A stretch of DNA of 64,000 nt, taken from positions 1 to 64,000 of the forward strand of contig CAVJMJ010000008.1 of assembly GCA_963650915.1 (NCBI GenBank), written 5' to 3'. The notes beneath the pieces are model-generated. The model was given only the letters and a program-made list of their open reading frames with translations. It was not told where the DNA came from and did not search any database. Positions 35,030 to 43,285 of the stretch are shown piece by piece. The position numbers and the translations under genes were made by a program. The stretch is from UBA4636 sp963650915. Its GTDB lineage: Bacteria > Bacillota > Clostridia > Christensenellales > Borkfalkiaceae. Position 1 is the first letter of the stretch; each line of letters starts with the position of its first letter.

Positions 35030-36282
35030 AAGGCGTTAGACGAACCTATTATTCTATCGTCGAGCGTTGGCGTAAGCCCGACGCCGTGAATTGAAATATC
35101 TGTTTTAGGCCAGTAAATTTTAGCGGTCGTTAGTTTTATAGCCTCGCCGGTAAGCCTCGTGTAAGTCGATTGCATTATGCCTTTTCCGTAAGTTTTATAA
35201 ACTGCCTCACCGTTTAAATATGATTTTTCGACAATAACGTTTACGATTTTATTTTTATCGTAATCGAGAACGGCACCCATCAGTGCTTCCGAAGCGGAAG
35301 CACTGTTTTCGTTTGCCAAAATAATGATTTTTTCAAAATTATAATCGGAATAATCAACTGCTTCGCTATAAAAACTGCTTCTATTTCCGTCTTTGTATAT
35401 TGCGTAAGAAACAAGTTGTTTACTGCCGTTCTCGGCGTCTATAAGGTGAGCGGATACAGATTCCAAAATATCCATATATCCTCCGCCGTTGTTTCTTAAA
35501 TCGAGTATAAGCACGGTTTTTCCGTTCTCTTTAAAGGTTTCCAAAGCCTTTTTAAATTGTCCTGCCGAGCCTTCTATACCGCTACCGAGCCCCGAAAAAC
35601 CGCTATACCTGATTACACCGACGTTGTTTTTACCTTCTAAAGGATAATCTACGTTATCGCCTAATCTCTCATAAGTAATCGAACCCGAGTTTCCGGTAAA
35701 GCCGTATTCTCCGCTTTGGTCGTAAAAAGTGACGAAAGTTTCTGTGTATTCTTCTTTTTTAACCGTGTAACTATATCGAACTCCGTCGTAGTCGATTATA
35801 AGCGAAAACTCCGTGTCGTCGGGTATAGCCGAAAAAGCGTCATCCCGCTCGGTCGAATCCGAAATATTCGTTCTACTGCCGTTGTATTCCACCCCGACAA
35901 GCACTCCGCCCGCCTTTATGCCCGCAAATTGTGCGGGGGAATTATTTACCGTGCGAATTATTTTGTTTGTACCGCTATAAAATGCGATACCCACGCCCGA
36001 ACGTTTGCCGAGCGACGTTTTCTTTATGACGTCGTATTCCTCCTTTGTATAATACTCGGAATACTTGTCTAAAAGCGCGTTTTCAATAACCCCGACGAGA
36101 TCGTCCGTTTCCTCGTAATAGTACTTTTTGTACATCGTGATGATGTAATTCACAGTTTCGATATCCTTATCGAAAGTGTTTTTACCGACCAAATATCCGC
36201 CGAGAAAAATTACGGCAGACGTCATAACTGCGGCTATTACTATCAATGTATTTTTAAGTTTTTTGTTCATTTTTGTTTTCAT
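35002..36282 (-). CDS. S41-family C-terminal processing protease
   Basis: A 426-residue membrane-anchored or secreted serine protease (CtpA/Tsp group). One hydrophobic span lies at residues 12-32, a PDZ-like domain at about 90-180 (SGVGIAF... SPAQFAGIKAGGVLVGVEYNG), and the S41 catalytic domain follows. It has the DLRNNGGGYMD loop, the catalytic Ser in ANENSASASEALMGA and the catalytic Lys in YGKGIMQST. Cleavage of cell-envelope proteins is inferred; no specific substrate can be named. Confidence 0.92.
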   Translation of the reverse strand: MKTKMNKKLKNTLIVIAAVMTSAVIFLGGYLVGKNTFDKDIETVNYIITMYKKYYYEETDDLVGVIENALLDKYSEYYTKEEYDVIKKTSLGKRSGVGIAFYSGTNKIIRTVNNSPAQFAGIKAGGVLVGVEYNGSRTNISDSTERDDAFSAIPDDTEFSLIIDYDGVRYSYTVKKEEYTETFVTFYDQSGEYGFTGNSGSITYERLGDNVDYPLEGKNNVGVIRYSGFSGLGSGIEGSAGQFKKALETFKENGKTVLILDLRNNGGGYMDILESVSAHLIDAENGSKQLVSYAIYKDGNRSSFYSEAVDYSDYNFEKIIILANENSASASEALMGAVLDYDKNKIVNVIVEKSYLNGEAVYKTYGKGIMQSTYTRLTGEAIKLTTAKIYWPKTDISIHGVGLTPTLDDRIIGSSNAFYDALSLLK

Positions 36283-36467
36283 AATTATTAAAAAATCTTT
36301 TATACCGACATGCTTAACGATTTGGAACTCTCCGTATGACCTTAGCGTAAAGCACGATTATTCGACCTGTAATACTAATTTTATTGGGTTGTAAAAAAGC
36401 CCTAATTTTAAAACTTTTGCAACTTTAAAATAATAAAAGTAAGGCTATAAGCCCGTTTACTGCATTT

Positions 36468-37508
36468 TTAATCGGTTATCTTTTTGATAATGGATAGAAT
36501 CCTGAAAATTACGGCATCGGAAAATTTACGTATATCGAGATTGGTTTCACGCTTTATTTTATCGAGCCTATAAGTTAGCGTGTTGCGGTGCATATACAAC
36601 TCTCTGCTGGCTTCGCTTATGTTTAAATCGTTTTCCATCAAAACGCCGGCGGTTCGAAGCATTTCCTCGTCGCAAAAAATCGAGTCTGCGTCTTCGCCTA
36701 ATAAAATATCTTTTACCTCTTTAAGTTTATATTTAGGTAAATCTTCCAAAAGACGTATTAAGACGAAGTCCGTGTACGAGTGAACTGATGAATTGTTATA
36801 CAAAAAACCGTTCATCTTCATTGCCGAAAGCGCCTCTTTAAAGGAAATGTCCGCCTTGTAAAGTTTTGGTTTGTACATACCGACGCCTATCAAGACTTTT
36901 TCGCCCGTTTTTTTGTAAACTTCTTCAAATAGTTTTACCGCAAATTCCTCTTTTGAAACCTTATCTTCTCCTTCCGCAGAGGTTTTTATATATGCGCAGG
37001 TATTTTTATCGATAACGGCAAACAAATCGTTGTTATAGGCAGCCGTTTTTTCGATAAACGCCGATGCTTGGGAAGAAAGCAATCTGTCCATGGTTATGGC
37101 TAAACAAAAACACTCGCCGTCGATAATCGAATTTTCGGCTAAAAACCTTTCTACGTTTCTCGAGGAAATATGTCCTAAAACTATCCTTTTTACGTTTTCT
37201 TTAACGTCTTGGTAATCGATATCTTCGCTGTAATTTTCGATAAGCGAGGCAATAAGACAGGCGTAATTTTCCGCTTGTTTGTCTATACCTATCAGGCTAC
37301 CGATAAAATTCACATCGGAAAAACGAAACTTAAAAAAAGTCCTGTTTTGCTTTTCGCTATGATAAATTTGAGGAAAATCCGTTTTATCCGGCAATGAAAT
37401 CGGCTTATTTTGTTCGGTTAAAACGATGCTCATGTCTTCCGAAAAAGCCGAAACTTCAATTCCCGTTCTGTTTTTTATGCTTTTTAAAATAAACGCTAAT
37501 CTTTCCAT
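36468..37508 (-). CDS. PucR/CdaR-type transcriptional regulator
   Basis: A 346-residue regulator. The C-terminal 60 residues form the PucR-type helix-turn-helix (LNISEASRELYMHRNTLTYRLDKIKRETNLDIR, shown here only in part by its position at about 290-325). The preceding 150 residues resemble a degenerate GGDEF-like sensor region found in this family, and the N-terminal part has no assigned fold. The gene lies downstream of the hydrogenase operon terminator. A perfect palindrome just upstream of the ATG suggests autoregulation. Confidence 0.82.
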   Translation of the reverse strand: MERLAFILKSIKNRTGIEVSAFSEDMSIVLTEQNKPISLPDKTDFPQIYHSEKQNRTFFKFRFSDVNFIGSLIGIDKQAENYACLIASLIENYSEDIDYQDVKENVKRIVLGHISSRNVERFLAENSIIDGECFCLAITMDRLLSSQASAFIEKTAAYNNDLFAVIDKNTCAYIKTSAEGEDKVSKEEFAVKLFEEVYKKTGEKVLIGVGMYKPKLYKADISFKEALSAMKMNGFLYNNSSVHSYTDFVLIRLLEDLPKYKLKEVKDILLGEDADSIFCDEEMLRTAGVLMENDLNISEASRELYMHRNTLTYRLDKIKRETNLDIRKFSDAVIFRILSIIKKITD

Positions 37509-37524
37509 ATAGCCTTCCCTTTAA

Positions 37525-37543
37525 TTTGTGCAATATGCACAAA
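37525..37543 (-). promoter_or_regulatory. Palindromic operator candidate upstream of the PucR-type gene
   Basis: TTTGTGCAATATGCACAAA is a perfect inverted repeat (8-bp arms, 3-nt centre) 17 nt before the ATG. It resembles, but is one base shorter than, a Rex-type TTGTG-N8-CACAA site. Confidence 0.6.
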
Positions 37544-37619
37544 ACTTTAAATACATTTTACATTAAATCTACTGTTTTTGCAAGAATTTTTTCGATAATT
37601 ATCTTGAAAAAACGAAAAA

Positions 37620-37647
37620 CGAGCGGTGAAAAAACTTTCACCGCTCG
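37620..37647 (-). terminator. Terminator of the rex-adhE-hydrogenase operon
   Basis: CGAGCGGTGAAA / TTTCACCGCTCG, 12-bp stem with a 4-nt loop, followed on the minus strand by TTTTTCGTTTTT. It lies about 70 nt past the last hydrogenase stop codon. Confidence 0.92.
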
Positions 37648-37714
37648 AAATTATAATTTTTATACAAATTTTGGTTGCGTGCGATAAATTAAACACCGCT
37701 TAACGCTTTACATA

Positions 37715-39139
37715 TTACAATTTTTTAATTACCGACGTTGCGTCCTTAATGGATTTTTCGTAAGCCTCTCTGCCGTATTTATCGACTTCGGCTTTGTTCT
37801 TTTCGCCGTGAGTTAAGCATCCCGCACCGCCGATACAACCGCCCAAGCAAGCCATACCTTCGATAAAGTTTTCCGTAAGCAGGTTTTTACTCTTTTTAAG
37901 AAGTGCGATTTTGCAGGCTTCTATACCGTCGCACACGCAAGGTTTTGCTTCGAAATCGATTTGTTGTTCTTTGAGTGCCTCATTAACTGCGTCGGAAAGA
38001 CCGCCGGATCTGGCAAAAATTCTTCCGTAATAAGAAGCGTTATCCAAAACGTCTTCGGGTAAAGTAGTTATGTCCAAATCGCAACTGTCGAAAAGGGCTT
38101 GTAATTCCTCAAATGTCAAAACGCTGTCTACGTAAGGTTTTACGTCGTCGCGCATGAGTTCGGATTTTTTAGCCGTGCAAGGACCTATAAATACTATTTT
38201 TGCGTCTTTGTCGACCGATTTTATATACCTTGAAATTGCCGTCATCGGCGACGGATTGTGCGAAATAAAGGGTACGAGATCGGGGAAAGCCGTTTTAACG
38301 TATTGAACGAAGGCAGGACAGCAAGAACTTGTCAAAAAGCCTTTTTCGGCAAGTTCTTTGGACTCTTCTTCGGCAACCATGTCGGCACCGAGAGCGGCTT
38401 CTATTACCGTATGGAAGCCCAATTTTTTAAGCCCGGATATAACCTGCCCTAACTTGGCGTAGGTAAACTGGCTCGATATGGAAGGAGCGACCACGGCGTA
38501 CATTTTATATTCTTTTGCTTGCGCTTTTTTAAGTAAATCAACAACGTTTACTATATACGATTTATCCATAATCGCGCCGAAAGGACATTGATATACGCAT
38601 GCACCGCAAGATATACACTTATTGTTGTCTATTTCCGCCGCCTTATTTGCGTCCATGGAAATTGCTTTTACCTTGCAGGCAACCTGACAAGGGCGTTTTC
38701 TTCCGACGATGGCGGTATAAGGACAAACTTTTGAGCAAGCACCGCATTCTTTGCATTTAGATTTGTCGATGTGTGCAACGTGGTTTTCGTCAAACGATAT
38801 CGCACCGAAACGGCAAACGTCTTCGCAACGGTGAGCAAGACAGCCTCGGCACGCGTTGGTTACTTCGTAACCGCCTACGGGACATTCGTCACAGGCTATT
38901 TTAATTACTTCAATGACGTTTTTGTTTTCCTTGTCACCGCCCATTGCGAGTTTGACTCTTTCGTTTACGATTGCTCTTTCTTTGTAAATACAGCAACGCA
39001 TCGTGGGAACGGGACCCGGAACGATTATTTCGGGAACGTCCAATAAATGCGTGAAAAGTTCGTCCTTCCAAGCAAGACGAGCGACTTCACGCAGTACTTT
39101 ATATTTAAGATGTTGTACTTTAGTATCGAATTTACGCAT
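37715..39139 (-). CDS. [FeFe] hydrogenase, monomeric group B type
   Basis: A 474-residue iron-sulfur hydrogenase. Cysteine-rich N-terminal clusters (CDECPVGGYEVTNACRGC and two CxxCxxCxxxC ferredoxin sites at CKECGACSKVC and CISCGACVYQC) feed the H-cluster domain. Its three signatures are present: TSSCCPAFVQYV, FIGPCTAKKSE and GMACLGGCIGGAG. The Phe in place of Trp after TSCCPA and the missing N-terminal extension fit group B rather than the bifurcating HydA. It probably evolves H2 from reduced ferredoxin. Last gene of the operon, 9 nt after the phosphatase gene. Confidence 0.88.
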   Translation of the reverse strand: MRKFDTKVQHLKYKVLREVARLAWKDELFTHLLDVPEIIVPGPVPTMRCCIYKERAIVNERVKLAMGGDKENKNVIEVIKIACDECPVGGYEVTNACRGCLAHRCEDVCRFGAISFDENHVAHIDKSKCKECGACSKVCPYTAIVGRKRPCQVACKVKAISMDANKAAEIDNNKCISCGACVYQCPFGAIMDKSYIVNVVDLLKKAQAKEYKMYAVVAPSISSQFTYAKLGQVISGLKKLGFHTVIEAALGADMVAEEESKELAEKGFLTSSCCPAFVQYVKTAFPDLVPFISHNPSPMTAISRYIKSVDKDAKIVFIGPCTAKKSELMRDDVKPYVDSVLTFEELQALFDSCDLDITTLPEDVLDNASYYGRIFARSGGLSDAVNEALKEQQIDFEAKPCVCDGIEACKIALLKKSKNLLTENFIEGMACLGGCIGGAGCLTHGEKNKAEVDKYGREAYEKSIKDATSVIKKL

Positions 39140-39148
39140 TTTTTGCCT

Positions 39149-40324
39149 CTAAAAATAGATTACTTTTACTCGCTTTTCCATTTTTATAAGGCAAGCGGAA
39201 AGTTCTTCTACAAGGTTCATTTTAATATTGAAATTTATGGGAAGATCGGGGTTTTGGTGAGCAGGGTTGATTGCTCTTCCGACGAAAAAGTTGATATCCG
39301 TCGCCTCTTCAAACAAGAGTCTCGCAATAAGCGACGCGCCGTCACGCTTGAACTCCCATTGTTCGTAAGTCGTGTTGTCGGCAAGATAATCTTTTGCGTA
39401 AGTCAAAACCTTGTTTATCGTGATAACGCCTTCGGTTACGAGATCGACGCCTTCAATTTCCGCAATGGGCGGTACGTCCGAACGTTCGAATTTTAAACTG
39501 GCTTTTAAAGGCTTACCGAGATATTTTGCTGCGATGGTCGAAGTCGTCCCTCCGCATACGATATGTTTACCCTCTTTTGAAAAGAAAAGGCTCATCATAC
39601 GGTTGCAATCGTCTCTGTTTGAAGGAGGACCGAACAAAATGTTCATGGGAACGCGTTTTCTTATACGTATTACGCATGCCGTAGTATCATCGCCGGGGCG
39701 ATGTCCGTACAAGCGGTCACACTCGTCGACGAGCATCGTTGCAAGCGTTTTTGCAGTATATCCGCCCGCGTTTACCGCTTCCATATACCCGATTATGTCG
39801 CTACGCTTCCAACCGAAGTTAAAAGCCGTGCCTATACCGGCGTGAGGACATCCGTCGCTCATCAAAACGAAAACGTCGTCTATTTGAAGTTTGACTTCGG
39901 AACGATAAATCTTTTTACCGCCGATGTTCATTTCTTCTCTTTCGTACTCGTAATTTACGCCGTCGCGAAGCATTATGACCTGGGGGTTATCGTACTCGAT
40001 AATTTCGGCGACTTCGTTGTTTCTGATGTTTACGATGGTAAAAGTCGAATAAGCGACTCCTCTTACCGAACAGATGGGAAGAGTCCCCGCGATGGTAGAA
40101 ACGCAATCTTCGAGGGGCAAACCTTCGGCTATCATGGTGCAAATGATTTTTGACGTCAGCGTCGAAAGAATACTCGCTTTGACGCCCGAGCCTAAGCCGT
40201 CCGCCAAAACTATTATCGTCGAATCGATTTCGTCGTTTTTTATGATGTCGATGTGGTCTCCGCAAAGTTCTTCGCCGTAATGGTTTATGCTTTTATAGCC
40301 GACGTCGGCGCATATATCATTCAT
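39149..40324 (-). CDS. SpoIIE/PP2C-type serine phosphatase
   Basis: A 391-residue protein. The N-terminal 230 residues form a PP2C-like phosphatase with metal-binding acids in VLADGLGSG, VLMSDGCPHAG and GDDTTACVIRI, most like the SpoIIE group. The C-terminal 150 residues are a helical domain of unknown role. The ATG at 40324 is used because AGGAGAG lies 8-9 nt upstream; it overlaps the end of the sensory hydrogenase gene by 8 nt. The coupling suggests that the phosphatase relays the hydrogenase sensor signal to an unknown phosphoprotein. Confidence 0.88.
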   Translation of the reverse strand: MNDICADVGYKSINHYGEELCGDHIDIIKNDEIDSTIIVLADGLGSGVKASILSTLTSKIICTMIAEGLPLEDCVSTIAGTLPICSVRGVAYSTFTIVNIRNNEVAEIIEYDNPQVIMLRDGVNYEYEREEMNIGGKKIYRSEVKLQIDDVFVLMSDGCPHAGIGTAFNFGWKRSDIIGYMEAVNAGGYTAKTLATMLVDECDRLYGHRPGDDTTACVIRIRKRVPMNILFGPPSNRDDCNRMMSLFFSKEGKHIVCGGTTSTIAAKYLGKPLKASLKFERSDVPPIAEIEGVDLVTEGVITINKVLTYAKDYLADNTTYEQWEFKRDGASLIARLLFEEATDINFFVGRAINPAHQNPDLPINFNIKMNLVEELSACLIKMEKRVKVIYF

Positions 40325-41990
40325 TAGATATACTCTCCTTAAGCTTGTATAAAGCAGACTTCGTTTCCGCAACCGTTTCGCCTAAAAGGGATGCGATTTC
40401 CTGAACGACGCGCATTTGCTTGTCTATAACTTTGTCGGCTATTTCGACCGTTTGGGTTTCTATGTTTTCCTTTTTGGTGCGAACGGTTTCAACGTCGGTT
40501 ACGTCACGCAAAATGCATATCAAAATACGGTAATCTTTATCGAAAAGTATGGTTTCTTCGACGTATTTTCCGTATTCGGCAAGGTAGGTACGCTTATCTC
40601 TTATTGCCTTACCCGTCTTTAAGACTTCCATAAAGTCTTTGGGATCGAGTATACGAATGACTTTTTCGCCTAAAATATCGGAGGGCGAATTTACGTTCAT
40701 TATCTTTCTTGCCGATTTGTTGATTTGTTGGACTTCCAAATCTTCGTTTAAAACGATAAGACCGTTAGGGGTATTGTTTACGATGTTATCGGAAAAACTT
40801 TCGGCTTTGTCTTTTAAGTAAGGTAAACACATGGATACTTCGGCTTTGCCCTGATATACGGCAATTGCCTTTTCTCTGCAACTGTTGTAACCGCAACTTC
40901 CGCAGTTTAATTCGTCGCTCGGTTTAAACTTGCCCATTTGCTTCATTATCGCACTGATTTCTTCTTCAGACGGCATGGATTGATTCATGGGAAGCACTGT
41001 AAAACTCTTTCTCAGTTCTATATCGTCGTGCTTTGCGACGTCAAAGTCTTTCTCTCCTGCGTAATCGGTTACGGCAAGATAGTCTTTTATCGGCGAGCGA
41101 TGATATTTTTCCATTACGGGACCGCCTATGCAACTCGACGCGCAAGCCGACATTTCGATAAAGCAATTATGTATATTGCCGTTTTCGAGATCGCGAAGTG
41201 CGGCAATACAGTTTTCGACGCCGTCTATAGCCATATAGTCGTAACCGTCGATTTTTTCCATGGTTTTTAACACACCGCCCGTCGTGGGGAAAAGCCTTGC
41301 ACGAGAATTCTCGGTACAATCGATTTCTTTTTCGAGTTCGATATTTTCGGCAGACAGCCATTTGTTGAGTTCGGCAAAGGTCATTACGACGTCGGTATAG
41401 CCGTCGTAAGCCTGTGCCTCGTCTTTCTTTGAAAGGCAGGGGCCGATAAATACCACTTTTGCCGACGGGTTACGTTTTTTAATGTCCATTGCGTGGGCTT
41501 GCATCGGCGACAAAATGTCTGCAAGATACATGAGTTCGTGCGGGAAGTATTTTTGTATCAAAAGGTTTACGCTGTGACAGCAGGACGATATTATGACGTC
41601 GCGAGATTTTTCGCGCATCATGTTTTCATATTCTTTTTTTACTATCGTTGCGCCGATTGCCGTTTCTTCCACGTCGTAAAAGCCGAGTTTTTTCAAGGCT
41701 TTACGCATGGATTCTATACCGACGCCGTCGTAGTTAGCGATAAAGGAAGGCGCTAAACTTACGTAGACGGGCTCTCCGCTTTGCAAAAGGACTTTAACCC
41801 TTTCGGTATCGTCTACTATTTCTTTGGCGTTTTGAGGACACACAACGAAACAGTTACCGCACAAAATGCACTCGCTTGGCAATACGCGAGCCTGATTGCC
41901 CGAAAATTTTATGGATTTTACCGGGCAATGGCGTATGCATTTATAGCAGTTTTTACAATTAGATTTTTTTAATATCAAACAATCCGCCAT
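40317..41990 (-). CDS. hydS: Sensory [FeFe] hydrogenase with PAS domain (group C, HydS-like)
   Basis: A 557-residue protein. Two ferredoxin sites (CKNCYKCIRHC, CILCGNCFVVC) precede a hydrogenase H-cluster domain with variant signatures SSCCHSVN, FIGPCLSKKDE and MSACASSCIGGP. A four-Cys Fe-S domain (CGSCGYNSC... MC, about residues 365-395) and a PAS domain (about 405-505) follow, and the C-terminus is a helical tail. This architecture is that of HydS/HfsB-type proteins, thought to sense H2 or redox state rather than turn over quickly. It is translationally coupled to the PP2C-type phosphatase, its likely output partner. Confidence 0.9.
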   Translation of the reverse strand: MADCLILKKSNCKNCYKCIRHCPVKSIKFSGNQARVLPSECILCGNCFVVCPQNAKEIVDDTERVKVLLQSGEPVYVSLAPSFIANYDGVGIESMRKALKKLGFYDVEETAIGATIVKKEYENMMREKSRDVIISSCCHSVNLLIQKYFPHELMYLADILSPMQAHAMDIKKRNPSAKVVFIGPCLSKKDEAQAYDGYTDVVMTFAELNKWLSAENIELEKEIDCTENSRARLFPTTGGVLKTMEKIDGYDYMAIDGVENCIAALRDLENGNIHNCFIEMSACASSCIGGPVMEKYHRSPIKDYLAVTDYAGEKDFDVAKHDDIELRKSFTVLPMNQSMPSEEEISAIMKQMGKFKPSDELNCGSCGYNSCREKAIAVYQGKAEVSMCLPYLKDKAESFSDNIVNNTPNGLIVLNEDLEVQQINKSARKIMNVNSPSDILGEKVIRILDPKDFMEVLKTGKAIRDKRTYLAEYGKYVEETILFDKDYRILICILRDVTDVETVRTKKENIETQTVEIADKVIDKQMRVVQEIASLLGETVAETKSALYKLKESISNE

Positions 41991-42000
41991 AATTTATCAC

Positions 42001-42252
42001 CTATCCGTTAATTACGTTTAATACTTTGTCTTTGAAAAATTCGTTGAAGCCCTCTACCGTAACGCCCGTATATATCGTGCCGTCAACGGTAACGGTAACG
42101 CCTATACGATTGCACTTACCCATGCAAAAACTGCCGGCAAGCGTAATATCGTTTTCAAGACCGTTTTCTTCGATGGCTTTTTCGAAAAGTTCGACTATCT
42201 CCTGCGAGCCTTTAATGTGGCAGGAACTACCCACGCAAATTTGGACTATCAT
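42001..42252 (-). CDS. Thioredoxin-like [2Fe-2S] ferredoxin, copy 1
   Basis: An 83-residue protein of the NuoE/HydC C-terminal type. The cluster ligands are visible as CVGSSC (C-x4-C) and CMGKC (C-x3-C). It is 11 nt upstream of the sensory hydrogenase and similar to the next protein upstream, which suggests gene duplication. Electron transfer to or from the hydrogenase is the likely role. Confidence 0.88.
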   Translation of the reverse strand: MIVQICVGSSCHIKGSQEIVELFEKAIEENGLENDITLAGSFCMGKCNRIGVTVTVDGTIYTGVTVEGFNEFFKDKVLNVING

Positions 42253-42262
42253 GTATGCACCG

Positions 42263-42505
42263 TTATTTAACCTTTGCTAAAATTTCGGTGTTGAAAAATT
42301 CTTCTGCTGTTTCGGGTTTTACCGAAAACAATACGTCGTCAACCTTTACGCAAACGCCTTTTTGGCATTCACCCATGCAGAAAGTGCCGGAAAGATCGAC
42401 TTTTTCGGATAAACCGTTGGTTTCTATAAGATCCTGAAGTTGTTCTACAACTTGTCTGGAACCTTTAATGTGGCAAGAACTACCTATACATACTACTACT
42501 TTCAT
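42263..42505 (-). CDS. Thioredoxin-like [2Fe-2S] ferredoxin, copy 2
   Basis: An 80-residue protein starting MKVVVCIGSSCHIKGS; ATG at 42505 is chosen because GGGAG lies 8 nt upstream (ATG at 42511 is too close to it). The ligands are CIGSSC and CMGEC. It shares the SSCHIKGS core and overall layout with copy 1, so the pair looks like a tandem duplication with divergence. Co-transcribed with the hydrogenase genes. Confidence 0.87.
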   Translation of the reverse strand: MKVVVCIGSSCHIKGSRQVVEQLQDLIETNGLSEKVDLSGTFCMGECQKGVCVKVDDVLFSVKPETAEEFFNTEILAKVK

Positions 42506-42525
42506 TGTCATTTCTCCCTTTTTAA

Positions 42526-43275
42526 TTATTCGAAGTCTACTACCTGAGCCCAAGAAAGAAGGAATTCTCTTTCTTTTTCGTTACCGGTTGCCGATTGAGC
42601 GGCGGCAACGAGCGGCATCCATTTTTGAACGTATCTCTTATCGGTATTGCTCTTTTGGCAGAAAAGATCGAGATACTTTTTAGCACCGTCGAAATCACCG
42701 TTTAAATAGAACAAAAGATATGTTCTTGCGGCGTCTGCCGAAGCGTTGCCTTGGGTTGCATGCGCCCAGTCGATAATATAGGGCGTTCCGTCTTCGGCAA
42801 TGATTACGTTTGACGGATTGTAGTCGCCGTGGCAAAGTTTGTTGTGCTTGGGCATGGATTCAAGCCTCGTGCAAAGGTCGTAACGAGTGTTTGCGTCAAG
42901 ATCGGCTTTTTCGATTTTGCTTGCCATTTTGTCCTTTAATTTGTTGAGTAAAGGATTGGTTTTGGAATGCATTTCGAGTTGAAGGTCGACGAATAAGTTA
43001 AGATATTCGTCTTTCTTGTCGGGATTTTCTTCCATAAGTCTTTGTAAAGTTTTGCCTTTGATGTATTCGGATACTATAGCCCATTTACCGTCAATGGTTA
43101 AAACTTCGATGATTTTGGGAATTTTAAGCCCCGTTTCTTCTACTCTTGCCTGGTTTAACGCTTCGTTTAAAACGTCGGCTTTGGAGTATTCTTTGTTAAA
43201 TACTTTAACGCACTTGTCGTTATCGCGATAAACGGTTTTTGTGTTTCTTACCGCAATTACTCTGTCAAGATTCAT
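42526..43275 (-). CDS. APH-fold phosphotransferase
   Basis: A 249-residue kinase-fold protein of the aminoglycoside/choline/homoserine kinase-like superfamily. The catalytic loop is CHGDYNPSNVI (His149, Asp151) and the metal motif is YIIDWAHA (Asp169). An ATP-binding N-lobe is apparent with SEYIKGKTLQRL as hinge. No drug-resistance context exists. It is inserted between adhE (11 nt) and the ferredoxins (20 nt). Its substrate may be a small molecule or a protein; the latter would pair it with the PP2C-type phosphatase in the same operon. Confidence 0.85.
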   Translation of the reverse strand: MNLDRVIAVRNTKTVYRDNDKCVKVFNKEYSKADVLNEALNQARVEETGLKIPKIIEVLTIDGKWAIVSEYIKGKTLQRLMEENPDKKDEYLNLFVDLQLEMHSKTNPLLNKLKDKMASKIEKADLDANTRYDLCTRLESMPKHNKLCHGDYNPSNVIIAEDGTPYIIDWAHATQGNASADAARTYLLFYLNGDFDGAKKYLDLFCQKSNTDKRYVQKWMPLVAAAQSATGNEKEREFLLSWAQVVDFE

Positions 43276-43285
43276 ATCGTCCTCC

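Noticed and set aside
42526..43275. Aminoglycoside resistance gene
   Set aside because: The fold matches, but the gene lies inside a fermentation operon with no mobile or resistance context, so resistance is not supported.
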